Source: CAZMZW01 sp964571135
GTDB lineage: Bacteria; Chloroflexota; Anaerolineae; Anaerolineales; Anaerolineaceae
DNA: 64,000 nt
Reading direction: 5' to 3'
Assembly: GCA_964571135.1 (NCBI GenBank)
Contig: CAZMZW010000001.1
Location: 434,001-498,000 of the forward strand
This document shows, one piece after another, positions 1 through 6,994 of the stretch (position 1 is the stretch's first letter; the number at the start of each line of letters is the position of its first letter). A program made the translations under genes and the position numbers. Below the pieces are notes generated by a model that searched no databases, was not told the origin of the DNA, and saw nothing but the letters and a program-made list of their open reading frames with translations.

Positions 1-262
1 GGAAGCCGGGGCAGATTTTGTAAAAACCTCCACTGGTTTTTCAACCGCTGGTGCAACCGTGGAAGATGTGGCGCTGATGCGCCGCACGGTTGGTCCAACC
101 ATCGGAGTGAAAGCCGCCGGCGGGGTCCGCAGCGATGAAGACTTGCAGAAGATGGTTAAAGCCGGCGCGACCCGTATCGGCACGAGTGCAGGTGTCAAGA
201 TCGTTCACGGCGGTCCCGCTGAAAAACCTGCCGCCACCCAGCCGGGTGCAAAAGTGTATTGA
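1..262 (+). CDS. deoC: Deoxyribose-phosphate aldolase, C-terminal part (cut by window edge)
   Basis: Class I aldolase (DERA) that cleaves 2-deoxyribose 5-phosphate into acetaldehyde and glyceraldehyde 3-phosphate. Only about the last 86 codons are present, reading in frame from base 2. Both family lysines are visible: the Schiff-base lysine in FVKTSTGF near the left edge and the second active-site lysine in [10 protein letters not shown]. The phosphate-binding end [12 protein letters not shown] is also intact, followed by a short divergent tail rich in Pro and Ala. It ends 18 bases before a EutN/CcmL gene and belongs to the same operon. That placement suggests that it supplies the aldehyde for the downstream aldehyde dehydrogenase inside a microcompartment. 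Any N-terminal targeting peptide lies outside the window. Confidence 0.93.
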   Translation, partial: EAGADFVKTSTGFSTAGATVEDVALMRRTVGPTIGVKAAGGVRSDEDLQKMVKAGATRIGTSAGVKIVHGGPAEKPAATQPGAKVY

Positions 263-280
263 TCTCATGAGGAGCAAACC

Positions 281-571
281 ATGCTGATTGCCAAAGTGAT
301 CGGAACGACCGTTTCTACGATCAAGGACGAAAAATTGGTGGGACGCAAGCTGTTGATCCTGCGCCAGACGGATGAAACCGGGGCTCTATCCGGAAAACCA
401 TATGTGGCCGTCGATACGCTGGACGCCGGTATTGGCGACCTGGTATTGACCTGCTCAGGCTCCAGCGCCCGCCAGACCAATATCACCAAAGATACCCCCG
501 TGGACGCGGTGGTGATGGCTGTGATCGATTCGCTCGAAGTCGAAGGAAAAGAAACTTTTCGCAAAAGTTAA
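281..571 (+). CDS. EutN/CcmL-family microcompartment vertex protein (BMC-P), copy 1
   Basis: A 96-residue pentameric shell protein expected to cap the vertices of a bacterial microcompartment. It starts MLIAKVIGTTVSTIKDE, the usual opening of the EutN/CcmL OB-like fold, continues with LVGRKLLILRQ, and has the VAVDTLDAGIGDLVL segment and the GSSARQT turn found in the family. A GAGGAG ribosome site lies just upstream of the ATG. It sits between deoC and the aldehyde dehydrogenase, 12 bases before the latter. Two more paralogues lie at 3545-3865 and 3872-4144, so the shell probably uses three different vertex proteins. Confidence 0.93.
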   Translation: MLIAKVIGTTVSTIKDEKLVGRKLLILRQTDETGALSGKPYVAVDTLDAGIGDLVLTCSGSSARQTNITKDTPVDAVVMAVIDSLEVEGKETFRKS

Positions 572-583
572 GCGATAAATGAA

Positions 584-2041
584 ATGAATCTCGATAAAGA
601 CCTGACCTCCATACAAGAAGCACGCACTCTGGCTACCAATGCGCATAACGCCCAGTTGGTGTGGGCTAAAGCCACCCAGCCGGAGGTTGACCGTGTGTGC
701 GCCGCCATGGCGGAAGCCGCTTTCCAGGCATCCGAACGCCTGGGCCGTATGGCCAGTGACGAGACCGGATATGGCTGGTCTGAACATAAAAAAATTAAAA
801 ATGAATTTGCCTCGCGCTTACTGTGGCAGAGCATCCAGAACATTAAGACCGTCGGTGTGATCCGCCACGATGTGGAACGCCGGGTGGTTGAGATCGCCTG
901 GCCGATGGGCGTGGTTGCGGCGCTGGTTCCCAGCACCAATCCCACCTCCACGGTTTTTGCCAAAGTGTTGACCTCCGTCAAAGCCCGCGATGGCATTGTC
1001 ATCGCCCCGCATCCTTCGGCTGCTAAATGCACGCTGGAAGCAGCGCGCCTGATGTCTGAGGCTGCGGTAAAAGCTGGCGCACCCCAGGGATTGATCGGCT
1101 GTTTTGAAAATATTTCCCTGCAGGGCACCCAGGAAATGATGCAGCACAAGTACATCACCGTAATCTTGGCTACCGGCGGCACCCCGATGGTGAAGGCTGC
1201 CCATTCCGTCGGTAAGCCGGCGTATGGTGTTGGTCCTGGCAATGTTCCGGTCTACGTGGACCGCAGCGCGGATCTGCAGAAAGCGGCGCGTTATATTGTT
1301 GCCAGCAAGGCTTTTGACTGTTCCACTATTTGCGCTTCCGAGCAATCGGTGGTGGCGGATAAACCCATCGCAGCCGAATTAGCCCGCCTGTTCGTCGAAC
1401 AGGGAGCTTATTTTGCGGATGAAAAGCAGACCGACCTGCTGCGCATGCTGCTCTTCAACCCGGATGGCAGTATGAATACCGCCACAGTGGGCAAGCCGGC
1501 TCAATTTCTGGCAGCTCTGGCTGACTTCCAGATCCCGCGCGCGGCGCGCATCATTGTCGTACGGCTGACGCGCACCGGCCGCGAAGAACCGCTCTCCCGC
1601 GAAAAGCTCACCACCGTGTTGGGCTGGTACGAGGAAGATGGCTGGGAGGCAGGCTGTGAGCGCTCGATTGCCCTTATTCGTTTTGGTGGCCTTGGGCATA
1701 CCCAGATCATCCACGCCACCGATGAAAATATTATCATGCAGTTTGGATTGGAAAAACCGGTTTTCCGCATTCTGGTCAATACCATGGGCACACTGGGTGC
1801 AGTGGGGTTCACCACTGGCTTGATGCCCTCAATGACCCTGGGATCCGGCGGCGAAGGAGGTTCGATTACTGGAGACAACGTGAGTGTGCACCATCTTTAC
1901 AATGTGAAGCGCCTGGCGTACGAGGTGAATCTGCCCCCTGCGGCAGCGATGGTTACGCCGGGTTCTGATTCCGGGCCGAGTGCCCGCGAAGTGGAAGCGA
2001 TCGTCCGGCAAGTGATCGGTTCGATCTTGAGTCAAAAATAG
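584..2041 (+). CDS. CoA-acylating aldehyde dehydrogenase of the microcompartment (EutE/PduP type)
   Basis: A 485-residue NAD-dependent dehydrogenase that would convert an aldehyde (acetaldehyde if fed by DeoC) plus CoA to acyl-CoA. The catalytic cysteine is C250 in FDCSTICASEQ, the signature of acylating dehydrogenases. A GVGPGNVPVYVD stretch precedes it and a conserved LGSGGEGGSITGDN segment lies near the end. The last about 20 residues (after a GSDSGPS linker) form a predicted amphipathic helix, SAREVEAIVRQVIGSIL. That arrangement matches the encapsulation peptides that dock cargo to BMC shells. It is flanked by vertex and hexamer shell genes in one transcription unit. Function as acylating dehydrogenase is secure; the substrate is inferred from deoC. 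Confidence 0.93.
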   Translation: MNLDKDLTSIQEARTLATNAHNAQLVWAKATQPEVDRVCAAMAEAAFQASERLGRMASDETGYGWSEHKKIKNEFASRLLWQSIQNIKTVGVIRHDVERRVVEIAWPMGVVAALVPSTNPTSTVFAKVLTSVKARDGIVIAPHPSAAKCTLEAARLMSEAAVKAGAPQGLIGCFENISLQGTQEMMQHKYITVILATGGTPMVKAAHSVGKPAYGVGPGNVPVYVDRSADLQKAARYIVASKAFDCSTICASEQSVVADKPIAAELARLFVEQGAYFADEKQTDLLRMLLFNPDGSMNTATVGKPAQFLAALADFQIPRAARIIVVRLTRTGREEPLSREKLTTVLGWYEEDGWEAGCERSIALIRFGGLGHTQIIHATDENIIMQFGLEKPVFRILVNTMGTLGAVGFTTGLMPSMTLGSGGEGGSITGDNVSVHHLYNVKRLAYEVNLPPAAAMVTPGSDSGPSAREVEAIVRQVIGSILSQK

Positions 2042-2070
2042 AAATCTAAATTCGTGAAAAGGAGTATGAA

Positions 2071-2382
2071 ATGGCTGTAAATCCTGAATTAATCGCTCTG
2101 GGAATGGTGGAGACCAAAGGACTCGTGGGCTCAATTGAAGCGGCAGATGCCATGGTCAAAGCCGCGAACGTCACCCTGCTGGGTTCCGAGTATGTCGGCG
2201 GCGGGTTCGTGACTGTCATGGTGCGCGGTGATGTAGGCGCGGTGAAAGCTGCAACTGATGCAGGTGCAGCAGCTGCCAAACGTGTTGGCGAGCTCGTGAG
2301 CGTCCATGTCATCCCACGGCCTCATGAGGACGTTGAGATGATCCTGCCCAAGCATACAAAGGGCACCATCGGCGCTAAATAA
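2071..2382 (+). CDS. Hexameric microcompartment shell protein (BMC-H)
   Basis: A 103-residue PduA/CcmK-type single BMC-domain protein that tiles the shell facets. It opens [20 protein letters not shown], the classical BMC start, followed by [23 protein letters not shown] and ending with [12 protein letters not shown], which is the usual conserved edge strand. The GGGF segment lies where the central pore loop is expected. A strong AAAAGGAG site precedes the ATG. It is the only BMC-H gene visible; further copies may lie to the left of the window. The short basic tail after the BMC fold is typical. Confidence 0.96.
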   Translation: MAVNPELIALGMVETKGLVGSIEAADAMVKAANVTLLGSEYVGGGFVTVMVRGDVGAVKAATDAGAAAAKRVGELVSVHVIPRPHEDVEMILPKHTKGTIGAK

Positions 2383-2450
2383 GATAGGCAATAAGTTGTG
2401 GAGCCAGGCTAAGCGCGTGGCTGACTTTCATGGAACCCTAGCACTGGCTC

Positions 2451-2483
2451 GGGTGGTGCAGGAATTGTTTTTCCAACCCACCC
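2451..2483 (+). promoter_or_regulatory. Two-tier RNA hairpin between the BMC-H and BMC-T genes
   Basis: In the 145-base gap between the hexamer and trimer shell genes, GGGTGG (2451-2456) pairs with CCACCC (2478-2483), and inside it GGAA (2461-2464) pairs with TTCC (2471-2474). No run of T follows, so it is not a normal terminator. It lies about 45 bases before the start of the next gene. It could be a processing or stabilising element that sets the ratio of the abundant hexamer to the trimer; this is inference. Confidence 0.4.
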
Positions 2484-2527
2484 ATCAGGTACGCCATGCG
2501 CGCTAATTTATGAAGTAGGAGGCAGAT

Positions 2528-3154
2528 ATGCCTGATAAGTTTTCATTACGATGTTACTGCCTGCTGGACCGCATGCAGGCGCAGTATGCCGCTTTCGTAG
2601 GCACCATCACCCAGGGCGACCTGCCCGTGGAAGGTATGGCGTCCTTATATATCGAAATGGCGCCAGGCAATGAAGCCTTCCGCATGGTCGATATTGCCGT
2701 CAAAGCCACCGAAGCCAGGCCCGGCGCCCAGATCGTTGAGCGCGAGTTTGGTATGTTCGAGGTGCATTCCCTCAACCAGGCCGCCGTCATTGAGTCCGGG
2801 CGGGTGGTGCTGGATCGTCTCGGTTTGACCGAAGCCGACCGAGTGAGACCCAAGATCGCCTCGGTGCAGGTGATCACCCGCATCGACCCCTACCAGGCGC
2901 AGCTCATCAATCGCTTCCGCAAAGGCAGCATGCTGGTTCCCGGTGAGACCATGCTGGTGCTGGAATGTGCTCCGGCAGCGTACATCAATTATGCCTGCAA
3001 CGAAGCCGAAAAGAAAGCCAGCATCAAGATCATCCATGTTTCCAGCGTTGGGCGTTTTGGGCGCATGTGGCTCTCCGGAACTGAAAGCGAGATCGTGAGT
3101 GCTAAGAATGCTGCCATCCAGGCGCTGGAAAGCCTGACTGGTAAGGATGAATAA
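2528..3154 (+). CDS. Tandem-domain microcompartment shell protein (BMC-T)
   Basis: A 208-residue protein with two BMC-like halves. Residues about 1-115 carry the first fold (with MVDIAVKATEARPGAQIVE resembling the AADAMVKAA helix of BMC-H). Residues about 116-205 carry the second (KIASVQVITRIDPYQAQLIN to the final helix SAKNAAIQALESLTG). Such proteins form trimers (pseudohexamers) and often hold a larger, gated pore for substrates or cofactors. An AGGAGG site at 2517-2522 fixes the start. It lies downstream of the BMC-H gene and 21 bases before the EutQ/T-like gene. Its subtype cannot be settled by eye; it does not look like EutL. Confidence 0.85.
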   Translation: MPDKFSLRCYCLLDRMQAQYAAFVGTITQGDLPVEGMASLYIEMAPGNEAFRMVDIAVKATEARPGAQIVEREFGMFEVHSLNQAAVIESGRVVLDRLGLTEADRVRPKIASVQVITRIDPYQAQLINRFRKGSMLVPGETMLVLECAPAAYINYACNEAEKKASIKIIHVSSVGRFGRMWLSGTESEIVSAKNAAIQALESLTGKDE

Positions 3155-3175
3155 CCCATTTTTTGGGAGAAATAA

Positions 3176-3538
3176 ATGCCAAAAACATTTTTTACCGAAC
3201 GTGATATAGAGGACATGTTTCAGCGCGGCACCCACAGCATCGCGGTCAACGATGATGTGGTCCTGACCGAGCTGGCTTATGAAAAAGCCAAAAAGCTGGG
3301 CATGGATCTCTTGCAGGTCACAGATACGCCTCCGGCGGCGCCCGTCCGGCCTTATATCACCAAGCCGCTTTCATCAAATAGCGGACCGGCCTTTGCAGGC
3401 CTGCCTGCCAACCCCCGCCTGGAAGAGATCAAGATGCGCGTGCACGAAGCCGTCAAGGCCAGGCTGGGATCGTCCATTGATCCGGCACTGATCGATAAGA
3501 TCATCGACAGGGTGGCTGCCGATATCGGGTTGAAATAA
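3176..3538 (+). CDS. Small BMC-associated protein with EutQ/EutT-like N-terminus
   Basis: A 120-residue protein in three parts. Residues 1-46 (FTERDIEDMFQRGTHSIAVN, then VVLTELAYEKAKKLG) resemble the short N-terminal segment seen in EutQ and EutT proteins of ethanolamine microcompartments. Residues about 47-75 are a Pro/Ala/Ser-rich linker. Residues about 78-120 are predicted to be helical and amphipathic (IKMRVHEAVKARLG, then PALIDKIIDRVAADIGL), resembling a cargo-docking helix. No catalytic motif is visible. It sits between the BMC-T gene and two vertex genes, so a structural or adaptor role inside the shell is likely. The exact function is unknown. Confidence 0.7.
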   Translation: MPKTFFTERDIEDMFQRGTHSIAVNDDVVLTELAYEKAKKLGMDLLQVTDTPPAAPVRPYITKPLSSNSGPAFAGLPANPRLEEIKMRVHEAVKARLGSSIDPALIDKIIDRVAADIGLK

Positions 3539-3544
3539 ACCGCC

Positions 3545-3865
3545 ATGTTATTTGGACGCGTTAAAGGCACAGCGGTATGCACATCCAAGTACCCCGGCAC
3601 GGAGGGACTTAAGCTCCTGCTGGTGCAGCCGCTGGATAAACACATGCAGCCGGTCGGCGGACTGCAGGTGGCTGCGGATGTAGTCGATGCCGGACCGGAA
3701 GACTTGTGCGTGATGGTCCGTTCGCGCGAAGCCTCCCTGGCGCTGACCGAAATTAAATTTGTCCCGGTTGACCTGGCTCTGGTTGGGATTGTGGATCAGC
3801 TGGATGTGCGCCCGGACGGCGATTTCGATTTCACCCTCAAACCCGGCTGGGTGCAGTATACGTGA
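3545..3865 (+). CDS. EutN/CcmL-family microcompartment vertex protein (BMC-P), copy 2
   Basis: A 106-residue vertex protein. It begins MLFGRVKGTAVCTSKYPGTE, followed by KLLLVQPLDKHMQPVGGLQ and VAADVVDAGPEDLCVM, the usual order of strands in EutN/CcmL. The loop where copies 1 and 3 have GS or GGGARQ reads RSREASLALTE instead, so this is the most divergent of the three and may sit at a special position or bind a different partner. It starts 6 bases after the EutQ/T-like gene and ends 6 bases before copy 3, so translation of these genes is probably coupled. Confidence 0.9.
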   Translation: MLFGRVKGTAVCTSKYPGTEGLKLLLVQPLDKHMQPVGGLQVAADVVDAGPEDLCVMVRSREASLALTEIKFVPVDLALVGIVDQLDVRPDGDFDFTLKPGWVQYT

Positions 3866-3871
3866 GCAAAT

Positions 3872-4144
3872 ATGATCTTAGCTAAAGTCGTTGGTACCGT
3901 GGTGACCACCATCAGTCACCCCTCATTTAAGAACCGCCGCTTGCTGGTGGTGCAGCCAATGTTCACCGAGGGCGAAAAGCCCAATGAGGATTTCATTGCC
4001 CTAGATAACTCCCAGGCTGGCATTGGCGATACCGTGCTGATCAATCGCGAGGGGGGCGGAGCCAGGCAGATGCTCAATGACCCGGATGCCTGCGTTATTT
4101 CTGTGATTATGGGGATCATTGATTCTGTTTATCTCTCAGCATAG
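3872..4144 (+). CDS. EutN/CcmL-family microcompartment vertex protein (BMC-P), copy 3
   Basis: A 90-residue pentameric shell protein: MILAKVVGTVVTTISHPSF, then RRLLVVQPMF, IALDNSQAGIGDTVLINREG and the GGGARQML turn, closing with CVISVIMGIIDSVYLS. This is the closest of the three copies to the textbook EutN/CcmL sequence. It is the last gene of the microcompartment operon; after it the sequence turns into a repeat-rich spacer with no further shell genes. Confidence 0.93.
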   Translation: MILAKVVGTVVTTISHPSFKNRRLLVVQPMFTEGEKPNEDFIALDNSQAGIGDTVLINREGGGARQMLNDPDACVISVIMGIIDSVYLSA

Positions 4145-4165
4145 ATTCCTGTATCAACTTCAGTT

Positions 4166-4235
4166 GTCTTTGCGAGCCAATCGAAGATTGGCGCTTGCCC
4201 TGAGCCTTCGGAGAAGGCATGGGGCGGCAATCTCG
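4166..4235 (+). repeat. Dispersed palindromic repeat unit, copy A
   Basis: Starts GTCTTTGCGAG and ends GCGGCAATCTC. It contains the stem GCCAATC-gaa-GATTGGC (4176-4192) and a second small hairpin GCCTTC-gga-GAAGGC. The same outline recurs at 4361-4422 and 9738-9772, always between genes. It resembles the short repeats ending in GGCAATCTC that are scattered between genes in many bacteria. Confidence 0.65.
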
Positions 4236-4360
4236 TAGCCCTTTGTTTAAACAAAGTGTGAAGATCCCCGTAGCCAACGATATCGTGTCGTTGTCCGGAA
4301 GAGAGATCCATTGCCCGCCGTGTTTTTTCCGCAGCTTGAGATCTTGTAATAATCCCTTCT

Positions 4361-4422
4361 GTCTTTGCGATCACGGAGTATCCCCAATAGGGGAGGAGCG
4401 ATCGTTGCGACGTGGCAATCTC
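4361..4422 (+). repeat. Dispersed palindromic repeat unit, copy B
   Basis: Begins with the same GTCTTTGCGA as copy A and ends CGTGGCAATCTC. The interior differs: a CCCC-aat-AGGGG hairpin at 4382-4393 inside paired GCGATC-like flanks. The shared ends with a changed centre suggest a mobile or once-mobile short repeat family. Confidence 0.6.
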
Positions 4423-4608
4423 AAATATCTATTTAAGAATCGTATTTTTCTTACTTCGTGGTGATCGCAACTAACCCTGTGGGGGTTGTGAAATACACCC
4501 TTCAGGGGAGGAGCATCATTCTTGACGCCTGCTTTGTACCCTTATGAATGGCGTTTAGATTAGGGTGAGTGGGGTGATTTCATTTAACCTTAGTGTATTT
4601 TCCGGATT

Positions 4609-4624
4609 TGATAGAATAAAGATA
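4609..4624 (+). promoter_or_regulatory. Extended -10 promoter next to a start codon (possible leaderless transcript)
   Basis: TG-A-TAGAAT (4609-4617) is an extended -10 element. Transcription would begin about 7 bases further on, almost exactly at the ATG at 4624. No ribosome site is visible upstream of this ATG, so the message of the small membrane protein may be leaderless. Confidence 0.4.
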
Positions 4625-5028
4625 TGAGTGAAAGATTGCGGTCCTTACTTGTGGGAATATACGCTTGGACTACGGCTGTATTATTTGGTGCGACTTTACT
4701 TGATGCTGTGTATGCCAAATCCCTGAAAAATATTCTCGATTCTTCTGAAAATACATTGGTATTTTCAAAAGTGTCCGATACATTACTATGCTTTGGTTTA
4801 ATATTGGCTATTGCAGCGTTTAGCGCAATGGTTGCTTCATGGAAATTTGTAACAGCCAGATACTTCATTCTTGCAAGTATGCTGATCTTGTTTTTGGAGT
4901 TATTGATTCCAGTCATTTTTCTATTCCTTAAAAACACACAAGGTTCCTCTTGGGTTAGACTTTTATCAGGAGGAATTGTTACTTTACTTGCATTTATCGG
5001 ATTGTATAAATATTATCGGCAAAAATAG
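4624..5028 (+). CDS. Small four-helix membrane protein of unknown function
   Basis: A 134-residue protein that I do not recognise. It shows four hydrophobic segments at about residues 8-30, 52-74, 80-104 and 111-128, with a short polar loop SLKNILDSSENT between the first two and a positively charged end YKYYRQK. No catalytic motif is visible. It stands alone between the repeat-rich spacer and a convergent epimerase gene. No ribosome site is seen, but an extended -10 promoter lies right at the start codon. Confidence 0.6.
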   Translation: MSERLRSLLVGIYAWTTAVLFGATLLDAVYAKSLKNILDSSENTLVFSKVSDTLLCFGLILAIAAFSAMVASWKFVTARYFILASMLILFLELLIPVIFLFLKNTQGSSWVRLLSGGIVTLLAFIGLYKYYRQK

Positions 5029-5176
5029 AATTCTCCTAATGTAAGTCGAAGGTCTTGCTCTTAACCATGGGAAACTAATAAAAGAATTCACCAGGTTTAT
5101 TAGGAATACAACGTCTATACAAGACCACAGAAGGAAATTATAGTAACTATTTATTTCCAGATACCGTCTTCGTTTA

Positions 5177-5914
5177 TTAGCTCTTTAATTCATGCAGCCA
5201 ATTAAATGTCTCATCCAGGTTGGTACTTTTAAAAACGATCGAGCCTGCGATGACCCCATCCGCACCAGCGGACCGCAGCTTCGGTACGGTATGCTCACGG
5301 ATCCCGCCGTCAGCAAAGACCTTGACTTGCTTATCCAAACCTTCCTGGAAGATCAGTGATTTCATCTTTCTAACCCGATCATATATATGGCTCGAAGGCT
5401 TGACTCCCTTCACGCCCATGGGAGTGCCCATCATTAGCACCAGGTTGACAAGCTCCAGATAGGGAGTGATGGTCTCAGGCAGTACATCCAATCCGAGAGC
5501 CAGCCCCGCTGCAATACCCAAATGGCGGATCGCATCAAGCGCAGCAGGTACTATCGTGCCGTTTTCTGCATGTACGCTAATTAGATCCGCCCCCGCCGAC
5601 GCAAAATCAGCAATATGCGCAAGTGGATTGGTGGTCATCAGGTGCACATGCAATGGTCGGGCCGTCAGGGGGCGCAAGGCTGCCACCAGGTCCGCAAAAA
5701 ATAGGAAACCGGGGACGAAATGCCCGTCGGATACATCAATGTGATACATATCGGCAAACGCATCCACCCTCTTGATCTCATCGGCCAGTCGGGTTACATC
5801 GGCTGACCATAGGGATGCCTCAATGATCAGTTGGTCATTTGGCAATTTCTTCCAGATGGATTGTTTGGTGGTCTCAAATTTTTCGTTAGCGCCATTGGTC
5901 TTTTTTATATACAT
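5177..5914 (-). CDS. Ribulose-phosphate 3-epimerase family protein
   Basis: A 245-residue TIM-barrel sugar-phosphate epimerase. The metal-binding and catalytic residues of the family are present: YHIDVSDGHFVPGF near residue 58, HVHLMTTNP near residue 90, and VFADGGI followed by GADGVIAGSIVF near the C-terminus. It would interconvert ketopentose (or ketohexose) 5/6-phosphates at C3. The N-terminus is about 25 residues longer than usual; a GAGG site just upstream supports the chosen ATG. The gene points towards the microcompartment operon and is separate from it, but a second sugar-phosphate enzyme here fits the SPU theme. It may be allulose-6-phosphate specific rather than the housekeeping Rpe. 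Confidence 0.85.
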   Translation of the reverse strand: MYIKKTNGANEKFETTKQSIWKKLPNDQLIIEASLWSADVTRLADEIKRVDAFADMYHIDVSDGHFVPGFLFFADLVAALRPLTARPLHVHLMTTNPLAHIADFASAGADLISVHAENGTIVPAALDAIRHLGIAAGLALGLDVLPETITPYLELVNLVLMMGTPMGVKGVKPSSHIYDRVRKMKSLIFQEGLDKQVKVFADGGIREHTVPKLRSAGADGVIAGSIVFKSTNLDETFNWLHELKS

Positions 5915-6174
5915 TCACAAACCTCTTTTTATATATAGTTCAAATAGAACTCTTACTTCCCATTTATCATACCTGATTCAGCAATCTGGCCTCTTATGTA
6001 TCCGGAAAGAAGGAACAAAATTCTACCTAAGGGATCAGCCATTGATTGAGAACTGGATTAATCATAATATAAGAATAGATTCTTCTGAATCCTATGCTTA
6101 ACGGTAAAGGTCTCCAGTGTGGACAAGTTCTTGAATTTGAATATAGTTAACCTGATCGTTAAAGGAAAATTGTC

Positions 6175-6924
6175 ATGAGCTATATTCCCGGCATAATAAT
6201 ATTCCTGGTGATCCCTATACTTGTTTGGTACTTTTTAGCATCACTTATTGGAGTCAAGGAATACTCTCCATCTTCTTTCCTCGGTTTTATTTTCTTGTTC
6301 GCGTCGGTTTATATCATTCCACTTGGGATACTGCTCTTTAAAGATTTCAAAACAAAAAATCGAACCTGGGCGGTCTTGGCGATTGTGGGGAGTGTGGTAA
6401 TGTTTGTCTTCAGTATCTTCTATCTTGGACATGATATTTCATTAGTTCGTGAGAAACAACACACTGATACGCAGTGGATAAGCTCCATAATTGCGTCATG
6501 CCAATCTTCTATCAGGAACGACTCACCATCCAAAGGCGATATAAGTAAAATTGACCAGGAATGGATGATGTATGATGGCCGTTTGAATGCTAGTTATGCA
6601 GGGGATCAACAATTTCAGAAGAAATTGAATACACCAGAGGAACGGAAGAACAATGCGCGGGTGATCGCGATTATTTACGCGAGTGATCGGAAAACAGGGC
6701 AGACTTATTTCGATATTAAATCCAAAGAATCAACCAATATCCAGGCTGTCCAAATCACATGGAATGTCTCCATATGTGATCTTGAAAACAGGTCTGTGAT
6801 TGAGAAAGTATTTGTCGGACCCAAACCCCCTGAGAATTTAACCACATCCCAAAGAGGGGGGACATATGGGATAAGTCCAAAGTCCGCGTATCAAACATGG
6901 ATTGGAACTTTAATCAATAAATAA
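6175..6924 (+). CDS. Membrane-anchored protein of unknown function
   Basis: A 249-residue protein that I do not recognise. Three hydrophobic segments lie at about residues 4-26, 34-56 and 64-84. A polar domain of about 165 residues follows, probably outside the cell, with two cysteines (IIASCQSS and WNVSICDLE) that could pair. The beta-rich stretch ARVIAIIYASDRKTGQTYF and QAVQITWNVSI suggests a folded sandwich-like domain. An AAAGGA site precedes the ATG. It is followed 70 bases later by a P-loop kinase gene on the same strand, but no functional link is evident. Confidence 0.6.
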   Translation: MSYIPGIIIFLVIPILVWYFLASLIGVKEYSPSSFLGFIFLFASVYIIPLGILLFKDFKTKNRTWAVLAIVGSVVMFVFSIFYLGHDISLVREKQHTDTQWISSIIASCQSSIRNDSPSKGDISKIDQEWMMYDGRLNASYAGDQQFQKKLNTPEERKNNARVIAIIYASDRKTGQTYFDIKSKESTNIQAVQITWNVSICDLENRSVIEKVFVGPKPPENLTTSQRGGTYGISPKSAYQTWIGTLINK

Positions 6925-6994
6925 TGGAATATCACACGATCTGACAGGTAAAATACTGAATAGTTACTCGGCTGATGCGAAGTATAGGTTTAAT

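Larger units (their letters stand above)
4145..4623. other. 479-base spacer after the BMC operon: palindromic repeats, no convincing gene
   Basis: No reading frame here looks like a protein. The spacer carries two copies of a dispersed palindromic repeat (4166-4235 and 4361-4422) and a perfect 16-base palindrome at 4241-4256 (CTTTGTTTAAACAAAG). A hairpin region runs from 4475 to 4507 (CCCTG ... CAGGG with internal pairing), and a promoter-like element lies at the right end. These stem-loops may help end transcription of the shell operon, but none has the T-run of a standard terminator. Confidence 0.7.

Noticed and set aside
568..1242. Long minus-strand frame of 224 codons opposite the aldehyde dehydrogenase
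   Set aside because: It is the mirror of a well-supported gene in GC-rich DNA, has no family motif and no ribosome site.
4241..4256. Perfect 16-base palindrome as a possible phage attachment or resolution site
   Set aside because: No integrase, recombinase or tRNA gene is near, and it lies within a repeat-rich spacer where such palindromes are common.
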